Shown here: positions 6,668 through 11,236 of the stretch, one piece after another
Layout: every line of letters starts with the position of its first letter
How positions within the stretch are numbered: the stretch's first letter is position 1
Source of the DNA: Phycisphaerales bacterium
GTDB taxonomy: Bacteria > Planctomycetota > Phycisphaerae > Tepidisphaerales > Tepidisphaeraceae
Direction of reading: 5' to 3'
Assembly: GCA_028288775.1 (NCBI GenBank)
Contig: JAQGHP010000708.1
Coordinates: 1 to 11,236 of the forward strand
Length of the DNA stretch: 11,236 nucleotides
Made by a program: the position numbers and the translations under genes
Notes under the pieces: generated by a model
The model's database searches: none
What the model was told of the DNA's origin: nothing
Seen by the model: only the letters and a program-made list of their open reading frames with translations

Positions 6668-8797
6668 ATGACAACGACACAAACACCCTTACCCAATCGC
6701 CCCGCCGAGCCGCTTCCGTACGAGCGGGAAGCGCCTCGCGCCCGCAAGCGTTCGCTTTTCGATCCCGAGATCGTGATGCCGGCGATCGTGGAGAGCTTCA
6801 AGAAGCTCAACCCGATCTACATGGCCAGGAACCCGGTCATGTTCGTGACGGAGGTCGGGGCCGCTGTCACGACCATCGAGATGTTCTTCGCCAGCGCGCA
6901 CCATGAATCGTTCGCATTCGTGCTTCAGATATCCTTGTGGCTCTGGTTCACCGTGCTCTTCGCGAACTTCGCCGAGGCCATGGCCGAGGGGCGGGGCAAG
7001 GCGCAGGCCGACGCGCTGCGCAAGACGCGAACGAAAAGCGTCGCCAATAAGCTCCGCGGCGAGGGGAAGATTGAGATAGTTCCGGCCGAATCCCTGCGAA
7101 AGGGCGACGTTTTCGTTGTGAACGCCAACGAACTGATTCCCGCCGACGGCGAGATCATCGAAGGCGCCGCGACGGTAAACGAGTCCGCCATCACGGGCGA
7201 ATCCGCACCGGTCATTCGCGAGGCGGGCGGCGACCGATCCGCCGTCACGGGCGGCACCACCGTGCTGTCCGATCAGATCAAGGTCCGCGTCACCGCCAAT
7301 CCCGGCGAAAGCTTCATGGATCGCATGATCGAGCTGATCGAAGGCGCCAAGCGTCAGAAGACTCCCAACGAAATCGCCCTCAATATCCTTCTGGCGGCGC
7401 TCACGATCATCTTCCTGGTGGTGATCGTCACCCTCAAGCCGTTCATCCTCTATACCGCCTCCTATTTGACGGACGAAGTCCAGAAGATGCACCTCCTTTC
7501 GGCATCCACCGTGACGGTGCTGGTTTCGCTGCTGGTCTGTTTGATCCCGACCACGATCGGCGGGCTGCTCAGCGCGATCGGCATCGCCGGCATTGACCGC
7601 ATGGTGCAGCACAACGTGCTGGCCATGAGCGGCCGCGCCGTCGAGGCCGCGGGCGACGTGGACGTGCTCCTGCTGGACAAGACTGGCACCATCACCCTCG
7701 GCAACCGCGAGGCCACCGAGTTCGTGCCCGCGCCGGGCGTCACCCGCGAAGAGCTGGCGGACGCGGCACAGCTTTCGAGCCTGGCGGATGAAACCCCCGA
7801 AGGCCGAAGCGTGGTCGTCCTGGCCAAGAAATTCGGAGTGGGGGCTCGTGAAATTCAAGAGCTGCCGCATGCCCAGTTCGTTCCGTTCACCGCCCAGACG
7901 CGCATGAGCGGCGTAAATATGAACGGCGAGCAGATCCGCAAGGGCGCTGCGGAATCGGTCAAGAAGTTCGTCGGCGGCTCGTTCCCGCGGGAGATCGACG
8001 AAGCGGTCGAGCGCATCAGCAAGGCCGGCGGCACTCCGCTCGTCGTCGCCAACACCACCCGAGCGCTGGGCGTCATCCACCTGAAGGACATCGTGAAGGG
8101 CGGATTGCCCGATCGCTTCAAGCGTTTCCGCGCCATGGGAATCAAGACGGTGATGATCACGGGAGATAACCCCCTCACCGCCGCCGCCATCGCGGCCGAG
8201 GCGGGGGTGGACGACTTCCTCGCCCAGGCCACTCCCGAGGACAAGCTCAAGCTCCTGCGCGACGAGCAGGCCGCGGGTCACCTGGTCGCCATGACCGGCG
8301 ACGGGACGAATGACGCCCCCGCGCTCGCCCAGGCGGATGTCGGCGTCGCCATGAACACCGGCACCCAGGCCGCCAAGGAGGCCGGGAACATGGTCGATCT
8401 CGACTCCAATCCCACGAAGCTCATCGAAGTCGTCGAGATCGGCAAGCAATTGCTGATGACCCGCGGCGCGCTGACCACCTTCAGCATCGCCAATGACGTG
8501 GCCAAGTACTTCGCCATCATCCCCGCGATGCTCGTGGCGACGTTCCCGGTGATCGCGCCGCTGAACGTGATGAAATTGGTCTCTCCATACAGCGCCATCC
8601 TGAGCGCCGTGATCTTCAATGCGGTGATCATCATAGCCCTTATTCCGATTGCACTGCGGGGCGTCAAATTCCGCCCGCTGCCCGCGGCGATCATCCTCCG
8701 CCGAAACCTGCTGATCTATGGGCTCGGCGGAATCATTATTCCGTTCATCGGAATCAAGTTGATCGACATGTTCGTCAACCTCGTCCACCTTGTCTGA
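6668..8797 (+). CDS. kdpB: KdpB, P-type ATPase subunit of the Kdp K+ pump
   Basis: KdpB hydrolyses ATP to drive K+ uptake and is a type I P-type ATPase in the inner membrane. The 709-residue product has the actuator motif TGES at 176-179, the phosphorylation motif DKTGT with catalytic D337, MITGDNPLTA, TPEDK, and GDGTND with D545 and D549. The M5 segment FSIANDVAKYF carries D610 and K613, equivalent to E. coli D583 and K586, which couple ion movement to hydrolysis. S179 corresponds to E. coli S162, whose phosphorylation inhibits the pump at high K+. The N-terminus has about 20 extra Pro/Arg-rich residues before the conserved FDPEIVMPAI block. The ATG at 6668 is preceded by a modest GAGAGA site (6658-6663). 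The gene is intact. Confidence 0.98.
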   Translation: MTTTQTPLPNRPAEPLPYEREAPRARKRSLFDPEIVMPAIVESFKKLNPIYMARNPVMFVTEVGAAVTTIEMFFASAHHESFAFVLQISLWLWFTVLFANFAEAMAEGRGKAQADALRKTRTKSVANKLRGEGKIEIVPAESLRKGDVFVVNANELIPADGEIIEGAATVNESAITGESAPVIREAGGDRSAVTGGTTVLSDQIKVRVTANPGESFMDRMIELIEGAKRQKTPNEIALNILLAALTIIFLVVIVTLKPFILYTASYLTDEVQKMHLLSASTVTVLVSLLVCLIPTTIGGLLSAIGIAGIDRMVQHNVLAMSGRAVEAAGDVDVLLLDKTGTITLGNREATEFVPAPGVTREELADAAQLSSLADETPEGRSVVVLAKKFGVGAREIQELPHAQFVPFTAQTRMSGVNMNGEQIRKGAAESVKKFVGGSFPREIDEAVERISKAGGTPLVVANTTRALGVIHLKDIVKGGLPDRFKRFRAMGIKTVMITGDNPLTAAAIAAEAGVDDFLAQATPEDKLKLLRDEQAAGHLVAMTGDGTNDAPALAQADVGVAMNTGTQAAKEAGNMVDLDSNPTKLIEVVEIGKQLLMTRGALTTFSIANDVAKYFAIIPAMLVATFPVIAPLNVMKLVSPYSAILSAVIFNAVIIIALIPIALRGVKFRPLPAAIILRRNLLIYGLGGIIIPFIGIKLIDMFVNLVHLV

Positions 8798-8837
8798 TCG
8801 GGACGCGCACGCTGTTGGGCGTCCATGGAGTGAAGTC

Positions 8838-10187
8838 ATGAATAAAGCAAATGGACCACAATTCGACGATCGCAAGCCCGGCGCTTCGCCCGACAAACCG
8901 GTCGAACCGGGGTTCCTGCGCGAACTCTTCAACCATGTGAAAGTGGGCGTCATTGCCACGGTCGTTCTGGCCATCATCGTGTCCGGGCTCTACCCGGTCG
9001 TGGTGTGGGGATTGTCGCAGGCCCTGTTCCACGACAAGGCCAACGGATCGCTCGTCGGCAAGGATGGGAATCCGGTCACGAAGGATGCCGACGCCATCGG
9101 CTCGGCGCTCTTGGGCCAGAGCTTTTCCGATGCCAAGTATTTCCATCCCAGGCCCTCCGCCGCGGGAAATGGGTACGACGCGACCGCCTCCAGCGGCAGC
9201 AATCTTGGGCCGACAAGCGCCAAGCTGATGCTGGGGACGACGAAGACCTTCGCCTACACCGTCTTCGCCGCCGACAAGTCCCACACCGCGGTCGCGCCGG
9301 TAGCCAGCCGCGTGCAGGGGGCCGTCGCCGAGGTGACGAAGACCTCAATCACTTTGGCGACTACATCCCCGGCCACCGCGCCGGCCGGCGCTGCCGCGGG
9401 CAAGACGACCTACGCCCTCGATCCGTCCGTCGCCGACCCCAATACCATCGTCGCCTACCACGGCCGGACTGTGCATGCGATGACGATCCCGGTCGGCTCG
9501 GTCGTCGAGCTCAAACTCAACGACAAGACCCCGCCCGCCGTGACCGCGATCAACATGGTCGATCAGGAGCTGGACGGCGCTCCCGCCGGCATCGATATGT
9601 CCGCAAACAAGATCACGCTGTCGGATGCGTCAAGCACCGTCATCAACGTCGATCCGAAGAGCACGGTGTTCGTTGTAAATGGGAAGACGGATGCGAAGCT
9701 CACGGACCTCGCCGCTGACATGAGCGTGCATGCGGTCGTATCGACCCAGATGGACTACGACGGCGTCGCCGACCGGGTCATTCACTACTGCCAGGACAAC
9801 AAGATCGACTACAAGTCTTCGGTCCCCGACAGCGCGTTCATGGACACGGACGGGATCGATGACGCGAAGCTGATCCTGGCGCTCAACGCCGCGGGCACAC
9901 CGAGCATTACGCCGGCTACGGCCGTTCCTGCCGACGCGGTCACCGCTTCGGGCTCGGGGCTTGACCCGCACATCACGCCCGCCAACGCGGAACTCCAAAA
10001 GGTCCGGGTGGCGCAAGCGCGGGGAATCTCCCCCGAGCAGGTGCAGAAGGTGATCGACGAGCACACCGACAAGCCCGGTTTGGGCGTCTTGGGCGACCCG
10101 GGCGTGAACGTGCTGATGGTGAACCTGGCGCTCGACGCCACGCCTGCAGCTACTCCCCAAAGTGGGCCGGGCGCTGCAAAGCCGTGA
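8838..10187 (+). CDS. kdpC: KdpC with a large periplasmic insertion
   Basis: KdpC is the single-pass subunit whose periplasmic domain sits over KdpA. This product is 449 residues; the family is usually about 190-220. The N-terminal 130 residues contain one membrane helix (about 35-58) and the conserved block running from GSALLGQSF through YFHPRPSA to SNLGPT at 122-126. The C-terminal part is also typical: VTASGSGLDPHITPA at 368-382, an ARGISPEQV helix and LGDPGVNVLMVNLALD. Between them, about residues 131-306 (9228-9755) form an insertion, apparently two beta-rich repeats. The segment 307-365 (DGVADRVIHYCQDN onward) recalls a longer KdpC subtype. The ATG at 8838 has GGAG (8827-8830) 7 bases upstream, 40 bases after kdpB. 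The frame is open throughout, so this is a real in-frame enlargement and not a broken gene. The C-terminus ends in a short Ala/Pro tail. Confidence 0.95.
   Translation: MNKANGPQFDDRKPGASPDKPVEPGFLRELFNHVKVGVIATVVLAIIVSGLYPVVVWGLSQALFHDKANGSLVGKDGNPVTKDADAIGSALLGQSFSDAKYFHPRPSAAGNGYDATASSGSNLGPTSAKLMLGTTKTFAYTVFAADKSHTAVAPVASRVQGAVAEVTKTSITLATTSPATAPAGAAAGKTTYALDPSVADPNTIVAYHGRTVHAMTIPVGSVVELKLNDKTPPAVTAINMVDQELDGAPAGIDMSANKITLSDASSTVINVDPKSTVFVVNGKTDAKLTDLAADMSVHAVVSTQMDYDGVADRVIHYCQDNKIDYKSSVPDSAFMDTDGIDDAKLILALNAAGTPSITPATAVPADAVTASGSGLDPHITPANAELQKVRVAQARGISPEQVQKVIDEHTDKPGLGVLGDPGVNVLMVNLALDATPAATPQSGPGAAKP
9228..9755 (+). other. KdpC insertion encoding two DUF5666-like repeats
   Basis: Residues about 131-306 of the kdpC product are absent from ordinary KdpC. 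Two segments resemble each other: about 157-228 (RVQGAVAEVTKTSITL, later TIVAYHGRTVHAMTIPVGSV) and about 245-303 (LDGAPAGIDMSANKITL, later TVFVVNGKTDAKLTDLAADM). The shared pattern is G-hydrophobic strand-KxITL-strand with D-P-T/S-V-NGK/R-x-A-x-L/I-x-D/P-x-G/D-V. It looks like the short beta-barrel repeat of DUF5666-type extracytoplasmic proteins. The first copy carries an Ala/Pro/Gly-rich loop near 177-189. The resemblance was seen by eye only. Confidence 0.55.
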
Positions 10188-10337
10188 TCTGCGGCGAGTC
10201 ATGAACAAAGCCCGCCCGGCGACTGACGACCTGCGCACGCTCCGTCGCGAGTGGAGGGGAAAAGGCAGAAATTCACGCCGCGAGGAGTGACGGAAATCGA
10301 TTGCGCATCGGATCTCCACCGAAGGCAGATCCGGGCT

Positions 10338-10388
10338 AAAAAACACAGGCGCGAGCGTGGATGCCCGATGGCATTCCGCGCTCGCGCC
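10338..10388 (-). terminator. Intrinsic terminator of the minus-strand secreted-protein gene
   Basis: Perfect 10-base arms GGCGCGAGCG (10348-10357) and CGCTCGCGCC (10379-10388) enclose a further pairing of ATGCC with GGCAT (10361-10365 and 10370-10374) round a CGAT loop, so the stem is long. Read on the minus strand it is followed by TGTG and six Ts (the As at 10338-10343). It lies 13 bases past the stop codon of the gene at 10402-10872. On the plus strand no T-run follows, so it should not stop kdp transcripts by the intrinsic mechanism. Confidence 0.88.
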
Positions 10389-10401
10389 GTGGGGTGAAGA
10401 A

Positions 10402-10872
10402 TTAATTGGAAGGTCGCGGCGGACGTCCCTGGTATCCGCCCTGATCGCCGCCCGGCCCAGCCGGGTCGCCTCCGGGCCCACCGCCCTGGCCGCCGGGGCC
10501 GCGCCGGCCCGCGCCGGCGCCGCCGCCTTGTCCGCCACCGGGACCACGCGGCGGACGCGTCTCTTGCAGCGTCTTAAGCTGATCCGCCGTCAGAATCTTT
10601 TCCAGCTTCGCCTTCGTGTCCTTCTCCAACTCGTCGATCTGCTTCTTCTGGTCATCAGTGAGATCGAGCTTGTCTTCAACGAACCGCGGAAGCAGATGAA
10701 ACCCGCCCGGTCCGTTGCCTGGTCCACCATTAGGCCCGCCGCCACCACCCGGCTGCCGGGGCGGCGGAGCGTTGCCCGGCGCGTCCTCTCCATGAACCAT
10801 GGGGGCAACTACCGCGCCCGCGAGGAGGCCCAGAGACAGCAGGCAAATCGATACATGACGCTTACGAAGCAT
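10402..10872 (-). CDS. Small secreted Gly/Pro-rich protein with LTxxQ helical core
   Basis: The 156-residue product begins with a signal peptide (LRKRHVSICLLSLGLLAGAV, cleavage probably near VHG-ED at 28). It then has a Gly/Pro/Asn-rich linker (about 33-57), a charged helical core (about 60-104, containing LDLTDDQKKQIDELEKD and EKILTADQLKTLQE) and a Gly-rich, Arg-dotted tail. The paired LTxxQ motifs recall the Spy/CpxP periplasmic chaperone and heavy-metal-sensor superfamily, but the helical part is much shorter than Spy. Glycine-rich proteins of this build are, from memory, common in planctomycetes. The start at 10872 is set by AAGGAGT (10878-10884 on the minus strand), 5 bases away. The gene is convergent with kdpC, 214 bases apart, and is not part of the kdp transcript. 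A chaperone or metal-binding role is only suggested. Confidence 0.8.
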   Translation of the reverse strand: MLRKRHVSICLLSLGLLAGAVVAPMVHGEDAPGNAPPPRQPGGGGGPNGGPGNGPGGFHLLPRFVEDKLDLTDDQKKQIDELEKDTKAKLEKILTADQLKTLQETRPPRGPGGGQGGGAGAGRRGPGGQGGGPGGDPAGPGGDQGGYQGRPPRPSN

Positions 10873-11074
10873 GGCAGACTCCTTCTGTAAACTCCGCCGA
10901 GGATCAACACGACAGACACCGACTGCGTATCCAAACGCCCGGTTTCGTGTCGGTAGCGGGGGAATATAAAGGAGGGAACCTGAAGGGGACGTGAAGGGCG
11001 AGCCGGGTTCCGATCATTGTGTTCGAGTCTTGCGCCGCAGATTCGGCACTACCGCGTTTTTTGGAGGCTCCCCA

Positions 11075-11114
11075 ACCGGGAGAATCGGATGGGGCATTTT
11101 CTCCCTCTCCCGGT
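11075..11114. repeat. 9-bp inverted repeat with an alternative pairing
   Basis: ACCGGGAGA (11075-11083) and TCTCCCGGT (11106-11114) are perfect inverted arms round 22 bases. The first arm can instead pair as GGGAGAA (11078-11084) with TTCTCCC (11099-11105), so two mutually exclusive hairpins are possible. No T-run follows on either strand. It lies just outside the proposed insertion-sequence end. Confidence 0.5.
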
Positions 11115-11131
11115 ACTCCGGGGTGTACAGA

Positions 11132-11172
11132 CCGGGGACATGGGTAACAGTCGTCCGGGGACATGGGTGACA
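11132..11172 (+). repeat. Near-perfect 18-base tandem direct repeat
   Basis: CCGGGGACATGGGTAACA (11132-11149) recurs as CCGGGGACATGGGTGACA (11155-11172), 17 of 18 bases identical, with a 23-base period (about two helical turns). Placed 43-83 bases before the transposase start, it is a good candidate for transposase-binding sites within the insertion-sequence end. Confidence 0.75.
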
Positions 11173-11214
11173 CTTTTCGGGCATGATAGTTGGCTCCAAC
11201 AAAGGAGCAATGGC

Positions 11215-11236
11215 ATGCCATGGAAGGTAGAGACCC
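11215..11236 (+). CDS. Start of a probable IS481-family transposase (partial)
   Basis: Only seven codons are present, reading MPWKVET, with the ribosome site AAAGGAG (11201-11207) 7 bases upstream. Many IS481-type (DDE, integrase-core) transposases begin with MPWK followed by a short linker and a helix-turn-helix; this recollection and the repeat-bearing leader are the basis for the call. The ATG at 11210 in another frame runs into a stop after six codons and is rejected. The catalytic domain lies outside the window, so activity or intactness cannot be judged. Confidence 0.55.

Larger units (their letters stand above)
10873..11214. other. Intergenic region between the secreted-protein gene and the IS start
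   Basis: This 342-base stretch has no convincing gene; the short minus-strand frames across it have no ribosome site or recognisable product. It must hold the promoter of the minus-strand gene at 10402-10872, but I see no convincing -35/-10 pair. Only an AT-rich patch reading TTTATATT on the minus strand (about 10964-10971) stands out. The right part carries an inverted repeat (11075-11114) and the direct repeat attributed to the insertion-sequence end. Confidence 0.6.
11124..11236 (+). mobile_element. Left end of a probable IS481-family insertion sequence (cut by the window edge)
   Basis: The window ends in the first codons of a transposase-like gene preceded by a GGGGACATGGGT-type direct repeat. 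From memory, leaders of this kind (TGTACAGACCGGGGACATGG and variants) precede IS481-like transposases in several planctomycete-type genomes. The family is known for termini beginning 5'-TGT, and TGTACAG starts at 11124, which I take as a possible boundary. The right end and target duplication lie outside the window, so neither boundary nor completeness can be shown. Confidence 0.5.

Noticed and set aside
8790..8837. An earlier TTG start for kdpC overlapping the end of kdpB
   Set aside because: The ATG at 8838 has a proper ribosome site and a normal KdpC-like N-terminus. The upstream extension is preceded by no such site.
6689..8977. A 762-codon open frame on the minus strand opposite kdpB and the kdpC start
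   Set aside because: It is the mirror of kdpB, produced by high GC and codon bias. Its product is rich in Asp/Gly/His/Arg with no recognisable motif, whereas the plus strand has unambiguous KdpB motifs.
10166..10220. GCCGGGCG (10166-10173) and CGCCCGGC (10213-10220) as a kdp terminator
   Set aside because: The arms are 39 bases apart, the first lies inside kdpC, and no T-run follows. GC-rich sequence produces such pairs easily.
11041..11123. A terminator in the inverted repeat near the right edge
   Set aside because: The six-T run (11057-11062) precedes the stem on the plus strand and reads as As on the minus strand, so neither direction fits an intrinsic terminator.

Overview
The window reads as a GC-rich bacterial chromosome segment. 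A member of the Planctomycetota or a similar lineage is my best guess. The basis is a secreted Gly/Pro-rich protein with an LTxxQ-type helical core, an IS481-like insertion-sequence start with a style of leader I associate with such genomes, and long variants of the Kdp subunits. This placement is an inference from family resemblance, not from a marker gene.

Layout. Positions 175-3904 hold three forward genes: a lipoprotein built of TPR-like helical repeats, a TIGR01777-type NAD(P)-binding epimerase-like protein, and a DUF72 (YecE-type) TIM-barrel protein. The last two are 40 bases apart. Positions 3905-4179 are a non-coding leader with perfect short hairpins, a tentative promoter and a 13-base palindrome. 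Positions 4180-10187 form one forward operon for the high-affinity K+ pump KdpFABC, with extra parts: a 27-residue membrane microprotein, then kdpF (27 residues), kdpA, an unrecognised 127-residue membrane protein, kdpB and an enlarged kdpC. A convergent small secreted-protein gene follows on the minus strand (10402-10872), with a clear intrinsic terminator. The right edge carries a near-perfect direct repeat and the first seven codons of what looks like an IS481-family transposase.

The kdp operon is the most interesting part. In the canonical complex KdpA selects and carries K+, KdpB is the P-type ATPase, KdpC is a single-pass periplasmic subunit and KdpF is a small stabilising peptide. Here KdpA and KdpB keep their diagnostic motifs, so the pump should be functional. 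Three additions stand out: two small membrane proteins that the E. coli operon lacks (one before kdpF, one between kdpA and kdpB), and a roughly 175-residue beta-rich insertion in KdpC that looks like two copies of one small domain. No kdpD or kdpE sensor/regulator gene lies in the window, so regulation must come from elsewhere or from the leader.

All database, structural and phylogenetic statements below are from memory of the families. No search was run.
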